DNA of 64,000 nt from Sycon ciliatum (lineage: Eukaryota > Porifera > Calcarea > Leucosolenida > Sycettidae): NCBI RefSeq assembly GCF_964019385.1, contig NC_088649.1:12362508-12426507 (forward strand). The letters run 5' to 3'. The stretch's first letter is position 1. Each line of letters opens with the position of its first letter. Position numbers and translations under genes: made by a program. The notes under the pieces were generated by a model, which saw only the letters and a list, made by a program, of their open reading frames with translations, made no database searches and was not told where the DNA came from. Positions 34,601 to 44,097 of this stretch are shown one piece after another.

Positions 34601-35894
34601 CAAGGTGGCAAGAGAGCTAGTCGTCCGAGACCGAGTACTCTTCCGGAGTGTCAAGCTAACCCTGGATGGACAGGTCGAAGTGCCGGTAGTTCCCGACGTG
34701 CTGGTCGGTGAAGTTGTAGCCATTGCCCATCACAATTCCGGACATGCTGCCTGGGAGGCGACCTACCAGATGATTCGAGCTCGTTGTTTCTTCAAGGACA
34801 TGGCCCGTGTGTGTCGCAAGTACATCGCCGATTGTGAGCAGTGCCGAGCCGCGAACCCGTCTGGAAGCGGACAGGCGTCACCTACACGCCCTGATATTCC
34901 TGGCCGACCCTGGAGTGAGCTCGTCCTAGACACGCTGGAGCTTGGCGAGAACAGCAGCGGACAGTACCATTGCGTCTTGGTCTGCATAGACACATTCACG
35001 AAGTGGGCCGAGATCTGTCCACTTCGTCGTCACGACGCCGCCTCCGTTGCCGCAGCATTCACCTCAATGTGCGTACGCTGGGGAGCCCCCGATGTCGTCA
35101 GGACGGACAATGGAACAGAATTCCGGAACGCCATCGTGGAGTCGCTGTTCAAAGTTATGGGGGTTCGTGTACGAACAGGAGCCGTACGACATCCTGAGTC
35201 TCAAGGCGCCGCCGAGCGTATGAACCGGTCGCTGCTAGGCCTCATTCGCAAGGTGCTAAGCACGACGTCTGACTGGCAGCAGGATCTTGATGTGCTCCTG
35301 TTCTTCTACCGAAACCGGCCTCACCACGCCACGCGACTGTCCCCCACCGAAGCGATGATTGGCTGGCGGCCACGGCATCTTGTTGTTGAGACAGCTAATG
35401 ATGATTGCCTCCTGAGCGAATGGGTGACGAAGCTGGCTGATCGCACGGTCGTCGTAAGGGACTTGGTAGAGTCTGAGCTAGCCAGCGCCGACTTCTTGGA
35501 GTCTCCATGCCGTGCCAACCCCTACTGCGTGGGCGACCATGTACTGTATCGACATCCAAGTCGCCGTCAGAAGCGCCTTCCGCCGTTCCAGACAGGATGG
35601 ACCGTGAAGCGGATTGTGTCGCCCTCCACCGTTGTGATCTCTCATAAGCATGGTGCAACAGGCGTGAAGGAGAAGACCGTCAACATTGACCTGTTGAAGA
35701 GTGGTGTTCCTGAGGAAGCCGACGCCGACGCCGACGCAGAGCTGCACCCAGATGTCGATGATGACAACGATAGTGACGACGGCGGACCTGTCTGGTGGAT
35801 CGAGGCTGACGCAGGTGATAGTACTAGTGATGTGCCCCGTTATGGCCTGCGCAGCCGCACCAGCATACGACCACCGAGTCGCTACACAACCTAG
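31608..35894 (+). CDS. gag-pol: Ty3/Gypsy gag-pol polyprotein
   Basis: One frame of 1428 residues starting MSLKADNYLRAFRGKGEDFG. Gag is in about residues 1-190. CCHC knuckles CYYCHEAGHIRRNC and CYFCDKPGHTKPDC are near residues 201-250. The aspartic protease motif LDTGSTRTLID is near 322. RT has RPCLDYRFLN, FCLLDVRKAYLQIRV (about 594) and YVDD (about 658). RNase H has VVYTDASDVALG (about 805). Integrase has the HHCC finger (about 1040-1085), then LVLDTLE, TDNGTEF and the ERMNRSLL region (about 1105-1205). The C-terminus has FQTGWTVKRIVSPSTVVISH, a chromatin/tail-like end. It would replicate and integrate the element. Confidence 0.95.
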   Translation: MMSLKADNYLRAFRGKGEDFGTWWLKFLALADISGWDDDAKKTKYIPLFLDGDAFLVFSRMADADKKKVDEVKAKLSSAFAVTPSQAYGKFVNRKLKVDESVDAYVADLQRLLALSGHAAGSDTDSVVIEQFIAGLGAEFARSVRMSMAGKTLKISECIEQVRALRTAAEACGAVSEDVSAAAGPSDRSARSSATDRGTVTCYYCHEAGHIRRNCPKRSSKSAKTPLNSYKGNQVTCYFCDKPGHTKPDCPDRKAWLDSKKRPAAGVTEQQPGLPKGEWDPSDPCLCTVTAQRGGLPRVFVEARKNSVSHHSDEWHRLRSVLDTGSTRTLIDKKTAERIGNFDSDSAYSENLIALDGKSLDVCGTVQLQLRRLDGPVLLPVTVVTAVVVRDLTAVSANIQVGNDVVVGNGGVQLRYGEDNSLSAVTFGTTPAAACTTEPSKDSRPSPHVNVIRDGKDVILRVNDGEVRWHAEQGHWSLKWYWQDGVEPCHRIGPNIGEYSRKKLSSKQEEQFCAEVKKWIDEGWLVRHDPDVHGEPAAVLPLLAQVQEHKATTPVRPCLDYRFLNAQLTSQPGQDAPVCEDTLRKWRQDGDASDFCLLDVRKAYLQIRVEPELVRYQTVLWQGKRYVMTRMGFGLNIAPKFMDIVIQWILQGFPMADNYVDDIRVPRNNVPAVAARLLEYGLPTKPAEPMASARVLGLQLSTGEGGDTRWTRRDGISLDLQRPATKRDLFSWCGRLTSHVPVCGWLRPATSFLKRLVGGDTPWDHLVSEQVLKFCEEVMARLAGDGDPAKGVWSVTPSTSDPELVVYTDASDVALGVVVKDGSGVIEDKAWLRKSHDKRHINVTELDAALNGLSLAVSWGARRVRLVTDSKTVASWLRDTLGNIRRIRTKGLNHVLVQRRLQIAADIVATAGLSVSVEWVPTDQNPADALTRVPRTWIKYFKEQEGKGSVSVSAAAGEAHVVSPVLRARIVEGQASDEEIQSVIHCLENQLLVPSSYSKVARELVVRDRVLFRSVKLTLDGQVEVPVVPDVLVGEVVAIAHHNSGHAAWEATYQMIRARCFFKDMARVCRKYIADCEQCRAANPSGSGQASPTRPDIPGRPWSELVLDTLELGENSSGQYHCVLVCIDTFTKWAEICPLRRHDAASVAAAFTSMCVRWGAPDVVRTDNGTEFRNAIVESLFKVMGVRVRTGAVRHPESQGAAERMNRSLLGLIRKVLSTTSDWQQDLDVLLFFYRNRPHHATRLSPTEAMIGWRPRHLVVETANDDCLLSEWVTKLADRTVVVRDLVESELASADFLESPCRANPYCVGDHVLYRHPSRRQKRLPPFQTGWTVKRIVSPSTVVISHKHGATGVKEKTVNIDLLKSGVPEEADADADAELHPDVDDDNDSDDGGPVWWIEADAGDSTSDVPRYGLRSRTSIRPPSRYTT

Positions 35895-35936
35895 CTCGGT
35901 TTGGACGACAGTCCCTATTGTTACCAGGTGATGGGG

Positions 35937-36524
35937 TGAAGAGGAACTGTAACCGACTTGTTATAGTAACAATAGTCCTGCCAATACTTATTATAGTCTT
36001 TCTGCTAGTACTTCTATTCTGATAAGTGGTGTTAGTATTCTTGTTGTCTGGCTCTCCCAGAAGTGTTGTTGCCACAGACATATTTGTAGAAGTGCTGGAA
36101 GCCTACCAGTTATTAGATAGATGAGTCATGACCCGTTCATGCTGTGCACGTAATTCACTCTATCCTTTAGGTGTCTTGTTTCACCATGGACTGCTGTGTC
36201 CATTGTTCACCTGTCACGCTGCATGGCTTCTGTATCCCTACCTGGCTGTCTTTACTTTCATCCTCGCTCCCGCTGCTTGCTGACGATCTCCGAGTCACGC
36301 GAGGAGTTCCCTGTTAGTTTTTCCGGTCTTATCTCTGAGATAGGGGAGTCAGTCTACTGCCTGCTTGGAAGTGTTCAGATCATACATTCTATCTCTCTTT
36401 TTACAAACCTTTTCTAACCGAGAACTGGTGTTGTGGTTGATTGCGCATGCCAGAGCGTGAGGACTAGTTCGCGACTCGCCTTGAGTCGGTGTAGACTGCA
36501 TAGTCTAGTAGTAGTTCCACTACA
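35937..36524 (+). repeat. 3' LTR of the Gypsy element
   Basis: 588 bp, preceded by the purine-rich CAGGTGATGGGG and followed by the ATCT target duplicate. Confidence 0.95.
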
Positions 36525-39085
36525 ATCTGCTCGCAGAGTCGCCAGCCATCTGGTGTAGGTTCGCATTCCACCCGACGAGCTGACGGTTCATCTTCCACGG
36601 CAGCGGTGGCAACTTCTGACACTACAACCGCTACGTGCACACCCACTCAGGTTCCAGGTCAGGCAGTTGCTTCGGACCAGACAGTTGCTTCGGACCAGTC
36701 ATCGTGTCTCCTGCAAGCAACAGGATCAACTGTCACACTCCAAACCGCCACAACGAATGTGCAAGGCAACAATGGTACAATCACCACCGCTCGCGTTCTT
36801 CTTGATTCAGGCAGCCATCGCACGTACTTCACGGAGGCTTTGGCAAGGCAGCTCTCCCTGCGCCATACTCGCCATGAATGGCTGTCCGTGTCAACCTTTG
36901 GTGCCACCAAACACCACACAGCACAGGTACCGATCTCCGACCTGTTCATTCATCTCAAGGATGGTACAACGAAGGCCATCGAAGGCAGCGTCTTACCGCA
37001 CATCACAAACCCGGTTCTCCGTCCTGCGGTTGCACACCCCGACATCACGACCTTGCAGCAACTGCAACACGACAACCAGTTAGCTGATGCGATTAACGCC
37101 GAAGATGAACGGCTAAAGATCGACATACTCATTGGGTCTGATTATCTGTGGGACTTCGTGCAGGGCCATGTGCAACCTCTACCATCAGGCCTCAACCTTC
37201 TGCCAACCTCCCTCGGCTACGTGGTCACCGGCAAGACGGACACCTCTCCCACCACTGCCCTACCGGCAACCACTCTGATCGCAGCCGCAGCCGACGTTTC
37301 ACACGAGGAGGTTCTGCCTCTTAAGCAGTCCATTCCGGATTTGTGGAGCCTCGAAACGCTTGGGATAGAGCACCCGTCTCCCGTGAAAGACGATGACGTA
37401 GCCTTGCAACATTTCCACTCAACAGTGGAGTGCACCGATAATCGCTACATCGTTCGCTGGCCATGGAACGGCCAGCAGCAGTTTCTCCCGGACAACTACG
37501 GATTGACGTTGGGCCGGTTCCGGACTCTATCGCGGCGGCTAAGCACCGACTCGTCACTACTTGAGCAGTATGACAAGGTGATCCAGCAGCAAGCCGACAT
37601 GGGCATCATTGAGCAGATGACACCGGATTCTGTCACTGGTCCGCAACTCCATTATCTACCCCACCAGCCAGTTCTAACTCCAACGAAGACGACGACCAAG
37701 TTGCGTGTCGTTTATGATGCCTCGGCCAAGGCACGGCGTCACAACAAGAGCTTGAACAACTGTCTGCTACGTGGACCCGTGTTGCTCCCCAACCTTGCCG
37801 GAGTTCTTATGCGACTCCGCATCACACCCATTCTGCTGGTAGCCGATATCGAGAAGGCATTCTTGCAACTTGACATCTGGCCGCCAGACCGGGACGTGAC
37901 ACGCTTCCTATGGTATCGCGATCCAACTAATCCCACAGCAACTCCGGACAACATCGCGGTCTATCGGTTTCGGAGAGTACCGTTCGGCATCGTGAGCAGT
38001 CCATTTCTGCTAGCGGCAACAATCCAACACCATCTAGCAAATGATGAAGATGCGGATGTCGGTCGCTTGGTGTCCCGCAATATCTACGTGGATAACGTAT
38101 TAATCGGTGTCGACACCCCGGAAGAAGGGTACGATATGTGCAACCGAACTACATCCGTATTCTCTCGCTCGTCCATGCGGCTACATGAGTGGGCATCTAA
38201 CAACAGCCACGCTACGACAGCTATGGATGCCAAGGAAAGGGCACAGGGCGACAGTGTCAACGTTCTTGGAATCACGTGGCACACCAAGGATGACAGTCTA
38301 CAGCTCGCTTGTCCTCGAACCCAACCCAGCACCGACCCGGTTTGGACTAAGCGCGCTGTCCTGAAGTATGCTGCATCATTGTACGATCCATTGGGACTGG
38401 TTGCTCCGGTCACATTTCGTATCAAGGTCTTCTTACGCTCTCTGTGGCAAGCTGGTATGGACTGGGACACTGTCTTGACTGGACACCTACTGGACACCTG
38501 GCTGACCCTCCATGCAGCCTCGAGCGAGGTCAGCTCGTTATCGTTCCCCAGGCAAATCAACCCAATTGCTAATGGAACCGATGCTACCTACCAGCTACAC
38601 GTCTTCACCGATGCGTCACAACTGGGCTTTGCAACTGTGGTCTACCTCCGCACAACCATAGCCATGATGACAACCTGTGAGCTCCTCTTCGGCAAGACAC
38701 GCCTTGCACCGCTGAAGTCCAAGGACGGCAAGCCTAACGGTCTCACCCTGCCACGGCTGGAACTACTTGGCGTGACGATTGGTTCACGGGCAGCCCGATT
38801 CTGCAAAGATGAACTCGATCTCCCACTTACCAGCATCACCCTATGGACGGACGCGCGTTGTGTTCTGCATTGGATCAAATCATCCAAGCCACTGTCCGTA
38901 TTCGTGGCCAACCGTGTGTCAGAGATTCGTACTTGCGGCGAGTTCTTGTCCTTCCGCCATGTTCCTGGAGAGTGCAACCCTGCTGATGTCGCTAGCCGAG
39001 GCGGTTTGGTGGCCGATCTTCAGGAGTCATGGTGGCACGGTCCGGACTGGTTACGTACCACATCAGATCACTGGCCAGACGAGGG
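36525..39085 (+). CDS. pol: BEL/Pao pol region: protease, RT, RNase H
   Basis: Lies between the Gypsy and miniature LTR insertions. The first ATG in this stretch is at 36606 and residue numbers count from it. DUF1758-type aspartic protease: TARVLLDSGSHRTYFTEALA (about 62-80). RT: KLRVVYDASAKA (about 365), ILLVADIEKAFLQLDI (about 412), FGIVSSPFLL (about 460) and the BEL-type active site NIYVDNVLIG (about 492). Then LYDPLGLVAPVTFRIKVFLR of the Peptidase_A17-like linker and RNase H with LHVFTDASQLGFATVVY (about 660) and VPGECNPADVASRG near the end. Treated as a fossil part. Confidence 0.9.
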
Positions 39086-39330
39086 TGTTGTAAAATGATG
39101 TGTTGTTTTCCTGTGTGATGGCATTCCCCAAACTGTCTCGTCTAGTCGCGTGCATGTGTGATATGAGCATGCGCGATGTTGTAGTCGAGAGTCCTTTTGT
39201 CAGTCTTCTTGTTAGTCCCTTTGAGTGTTGTCTCCATTTCCGTAATGTCAATAATAATTATGTAAACCAAACTAGTCTTGTCCTTTGTGTCCTGCGTCCC
39301 GGGGAACGGAATGGCTGTGATTCCGTTACA
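39086..39330 (+). repeat. 5' LTR of the miniature element
   Basis: 245 bp, TG...CA, same length and by eye the same sequence as 40030-40274. Ends in a short hairpin around GGAATGGCTGTGATTCC. Confidence 0.9.
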
Positions 39331-40029
39331 ACGTGGTGCCGAAACCCGGGACGCAGAGGATGAGTAAGTTTGTCATGAGTCTGTTCGTCGTCGTCAACAA
39401 TACAAGTAATAGTACAACTAGAGAGTAAGCGTGGGGATGGAGGAGAGACGAGGAGCTGGTGGAAGCGGAAGAAGACGCGGAGAGGAGGCAGAGAAGGTGG
39501 TGGACCGGCAGAAGCTGGGGACTGGAGCCTGGGACGGCAGGTACCGCATGGAGCGTGTGGCCGTGGCTCGCCAGAGGCCAGTGGATGAGTCTGGCATCAC
39601 CGACTGTGTGTCGTCCTTTGTTGTTCGTCTTGTTGTCTTGCTCGCTTAATTGTCTGATCATGTTTCTCTCGCTGTTCAGTTCGTTGCTGTGTTGTTGAGT
39701 TTGGTTGTCGGTATGTTGCTCTTCTCGTCGTTCTGTTGTTCTGCATTAATTTGCGTTGTAGATTTATTTTGCGCTGCTGCGCGCATATTGTTATAATTAT
39801 TTTGTTGGAGCTTTGGCTCTCGTGTTTCGGTTATCCTTGTGTGCCTGAGTTTAGAGCGTCGGCTCTTGTGTCTTGGTTTGGCCCTGTGTCGTGGCCCAGT
39901 TTTGTTGTGCTACAATGTAAGCTGTTGGTTGGTTTTGGTTTTTCTGTTTTGCTGTGGTTCCTTTTGCTGTTGTGCATGTGGAACGTGGTGTCGGTTTATT
40001 ATTTTGTGGAATGTCATCAAGGGGGCAGG

Positions 40030-40274
40030 TGTTGTAAAATGATGTGTTGTTTTCCTGTGTGATGGCATTCCCCAAACTGTCTCGTCTAGTCGCGTGCATG
40101 TGTGATATGAGCATGCGCGATGTTGTAGTCGAGAGTCCTTTTGTCAGTCTTCTTGTTAGTCCCTTTGAGTGTTGTCTCCATTTCCGTAATGTCAATAATA
40201 ATTATGTAAACCAAACTAGTCTTGTCCTTTGTGTCCTGCGTCCCGGGGAACGGAATGGCTGTGATTCCGTTACA
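40030..40274 (+). repeat. 3' LTR of the miniature element
   Basis: 245 bp; follows the purine tract at about 40019-40029. BEL coding sequence resumes directly after it. Confidence 0.9.
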
Positions 40275-42109
40275 AGGACCTCACACTCTCAGCTGACGAA
40301 TCCGACCTAGCCAGCAAGGAGGAGCAAGCACCAACGCTTCATACCGCAAGCCTGGTGACTGGTGGCAGCGATCGTGCTACTGACCAACCTAGTCCACACA
40401 CCATTCCATCTGGTCTCGGCAGCGTGCTTACGAGAGCAAGCAGTTTGAGGAAGGTCCTGAGAATCACTGCTCTGTGCATGAAGTTCCTGAAGAAACTGCG
40501 TCCCAACTCACCACGTCTCTCTCAGATCAGCAACAGCTACGACATCGTGTCACAAGACATACAGGCTGCGCGAGATTGGTGGACTCGAATGGTACAACGC
40601 GAGGCCTTCCCTGACATCTTCAAAGCTATCAAGACCAATGCCAAGCACAGTTCAGTTGCTAACCTTGGTGTTGTGATCGACGACGACAGCATACTGCGAT
40701 GCGCCGGAAGACTGAGCAACGCTGAACTACCAACTGACCAGAAACTACCGAAGCTGCTACCAACGTATCATGCGTTCACGAAGCATGTCATCAGCGAAGT
40801 CCATGGACGGCTTCTGCATGCAGGTGTTCGACACACCCTGGCCCAGACAAGGCAAGAGTTCTGGATCATACGTGGCCGTGCTATCGTTCGCCGTATCCTG
40901 GATCAGTGCTCGGTTTGCCGAAGACACGAAGGGCGTCCGTTCAAGTTGCCGTCCATGCCCCCATGGCCCAAGGAACGGATTACCAGAGCACTTCCATTCA
41001 CGTACGTTGGTCTTGACTACCTCGGACCGCTATTGATCCGCACCGGCACGGAGAAAGGCAAGGTATGGATCAACCTAGTAACCTGCCTAACCACACGAGC
41101 TGTACACCTGGACATAGTCTCTGGCCTATCTGCAGCAGCCTTCTTGAACAGCATGAGACGGTTCGCAGCGAGACGAGGCAAGCCAAAGTCTATTGTGTGT
41201 GACAACGCACCCCAGTTCAAGTTGGTACGCTCTGTCCTGGACGATCATCTGAAGCTGATTCTTGCCAACCCAGACCTGCTATCGTATCTCTCAACGGAGA
41301 ATATCGAATGGAGCTTCACAACAGAGTTTGCGCCATGGAAGGGCGGTGTGTACGAGAGGCTGGTGAGCATTGTCAAGAGAGCCTTGAGGAAGAGTCTTGG
41401 AAGGTGCCTCCTGACTCTAGACCAGCTCGCAACCCTGACAGCCGAAGTGGAAGGCATGATCAATACGAGGCCGCTCACATATGTTGACGACGACGATGTG
41501 TCCTCATTCTCACCCCTGACACCGTCACATTTCCTCTGTGGAGGAAGAACGGCAACCGGTTTTCAGACGGACAGCGACGAGGAGGACGGTCCGGAGACAC
41601 CAGCAGCCAAGGTCACGAGGATGTGGAAACGGCAACAGATACAACTGGATGTAGCATGGAAGGTGTGGGAAGATGAATACCTCCCTGCTCTGCGCGAAGC
41701 ATCAATGAGTCAACACCGACAGTCACGGAGTAGCATCTCTCGGACACCAAAAGTCGGAGAAGTGGTCGTAATCCAAGAGACCGGCCAGCCACGTGGAAGT
41801 TGGAGACTCGGCAGAGTGGTAGAAATCTTACCTGGAGTCGATGGCCAAGTCAGAGCTGTCAAGCTGAAGACGGCTAAATCGAAGGCAGTGTTGTCGAGAC
41901 CGATCAGCAAGCTCTATCCGCTCGAGCTGCACGTTGTGGATGGCGTCGGAGCAGTGGAGGCTGGTGATATGGAACACCGCCCGGCACCGGCGACGGCTAT
42001 GGAACAGGCAATGGCGGACGAAGCTGCTCCAACCATGTTCCAGCCTAGGCGGGCAAATCGCAAAGCAGCAGAGAAGGCCCGTGAGCGTATCGCAGAGTGG
42101 GTAAGATAA
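40275..42109 (+). CDS. pol: BEL/Pao pol region: integrase and DUF5641-like end
   Basis: The first ATG is at 40355 and residue numbers count from it. HHCC finger with HVISEVHGRLLHAGVRHTLA and CSVCRRHEG (about 145-195). Catalytic core with FTYVGLDYLGPLL (about 216), VCDNAPQFK (about 280) and FAPWKGGVYERLVSIVKRAL (about 328), carrying the D, D and E positions. LTPSHFLCG follows, then VGEVVVIQETGQPRGSWRLG and the DUF5641-like tail (about 465-545). It would cut and join the element's DNA ends to the host chromosome. It ends 16 bases before the 3' LTR. Fossil part. Confidence 0.9.
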
Positions 42110-42125
42110 CTTTCGTTGTCGGGAA

Positions 42126-42958
<833 letters not shown>

Positions 42959-43141
42959 AATGCGTGAATACGTGACATGTATATCAACAAACTTACTATA
43001 TTTTTGTATGCCAGTGATGAAAGTGGGAGAAGATACCATACTAAGGACATGGCGTGTGATAAAAGCGGAATTTTTTCTAGCAATGAAACCGAGAAAGGTT
43101 TGCATGATGAATGGAGTAGCTTGGCTCTACATACACAAACC

Positions 43142-43558
43142 CAGTGTCTGCTCCAGCGCCGGGTGAGCCGGGTAACCCAACCGGTTGGGCGGCGCTTGGA
43201 CCCGGTTGAAAATATAGTACCGGGTCACCTGTGACCAGGTTGGTACTTTACACTTTCGAACTTTGAAAGGACTGACTACATGGCTTGTATGTGTCAGATA
43301 CTTCTTCTTCTTCCATAATTTTCTAATTCCTGTCCTCTCTTTTCTAAATGCGGCTTATCCATTCGCCTTTATACCATTGGGCCTAGTTCCCGTTTATTGT
43401 CCGAATTAAAATCAAACCAACCATCCAGTTAAAGCATGTGACTCAGCTGGTGCGACAGCGCCACGCCACGTACATGTGTACCCGGCTCCGACCCGGTTGA
43501 AATGGTTGCGCCAGGTACACGTGTACCCGGCTGTCCTACAATCCTAGAGCAGACACTG
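43142..43558. mobile_element. 417-bp MITE, unit 3 copy (type B marker)
   Basis: Ends CAGTGTCTGCTC are inverted. The interior carries several GTACCCGG/CCGGGTNACC palindromic motifs near both ends. Flanks AAACC and CAACMYAC are similar but not identical, so no clear target duplication. The insert is absent from units 1 and 5 (ACACACCAACCCACAGTAC at 58370). An equal-length copy sits at the same place in unit 4. Confidence 0.75.
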
Positions 43559-43693
43559 CAACATACAGTACACATGTGTTGTGTTGTACAGCATGCCATC
43601 CTGCAAACCCCTCAGCTGATCATACATGAATCACAACACGGCAGCAGCAGCATAGCAGTAGCACAATCACAATCAATGTCTGGGTATGAGTAC

Positions 43694-43832
43694 CTTTTCA
43701 AAAGACGACGGTGGTTCCACTACCTCTTCTTCAGGTTTGGATATTTGCTGTCGTAGGTGTGCAGGACGAGAACCAGCCACTGGCTTTGGCTTAACGGCTG
43801 GACGGGGTTTCTTACTGCCTCCTTCAGCAGAT
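43694..43832 (-). CDS. Putative exon (basic/proline-rich), unit 3
   Basis: Best copy of the segment described at 4532-4670: 139 nt, pyrimidine-rich acceptor and GTACTC donor both kept, frame open. It differs by a few substitutions, including KPRPAVKPKP in place of KPRPVIKPKP. Confidence 0.4.
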
Positions 43833-43852
43833 CTGGAAAGACAAACAAAAAG

Positions 43853-44097
43853 TCATTCCTTATCCATCTCATCCAGAAAGTGTTGGATAAATCCCCTCTT
43901 CCATACCAGCTGGTCCGTTTCCTCTAATGGCTTACTCTGGCCATGATCTGTGGAGACCACACGGCATCTGCTTGCACCCGGTTGAACCATGTCCTGAAGC
44001 TGTTTGTGGATGTCCATGTCATACATGCAGCAGTCAATTACTGTGATGATATCCTTCACCAGTGCAAGGACTTTGGCTGGTCTGCTTCCAAGGTGGT
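43853..44097 (-). CDS. Putative exon (VKDIITVID segment), unit 3
   Basis: Frame includes RPAKVLALVKDIITVIDCCM, YDMDIHKQLQDMVQPGASRC and FIQHFLDEMDKE before TGA. Compared with unit 1 it has H for R and R for T at two positions. The upstream frame stays open further in this copy (to 44164), so the acceptor is uncertain. Confidence 0.4.

Larger units (their letters stand above)
30925..36524 (+). mobile_element. Ty3/Gypsy LTR retrotransposon inside the BEL element (looks whole)
   Basis: 5600 bp with two 588-bp LTRs that look identical, and a 4-bp target duplication ATCT (30921-30924, 36525-36528). Parts: LTR, tRNA-Phe-type primer site, a single long gag-pol frame, a purine-rich tract (about 35926-35936) and the second LTR. 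Domain order protease-RT-RNase H-integrase is that of Ty3/Gypsy. No envelope. LTR identity means it is very young, and it is younger than its BEL host. Confidence 0.95.
39086..40274 (+). mobile_element. Miniature coding-free LTR element (TRIM-like) in BEL pol
   Basis: 1189 bp with two 245-bp LTRs (39086-39330, 40030-40274) that look identical, starting TGTTGTAAAATG and ending TTCCGTTACA. After the first LTR lies TGGTGCCGAAACCCGGGA (39334-39351), the same tRNA-Phe-type primer site as in the Gypsy element, and before the second a purine tract AAGGGGGCAGG. The 699-bp interior has no recognisable retroviral protein. Flanks AGGG and AGGA are an imperfect candidate target duplication. Structure and size fit a TRIM that must borrow proteins from another element. 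Confidence 0.88.

Noticed and set aside
31608-35894. Possible envelope gene in the Gypsy element that would make it retrovirus-like
   Set aside because: The frame ends in an integrase tail and stops 42 bases before the 3' LTR; there is no room and no signal peptide or membrane segment for an envelope.
39363-40062. Short open frames in the interior of the miniature LTR element
   Set aside because: None shows gag or pol motifs; they are short, overlapping and of biased composition (R/G/E-rich or C/L/V-rich).
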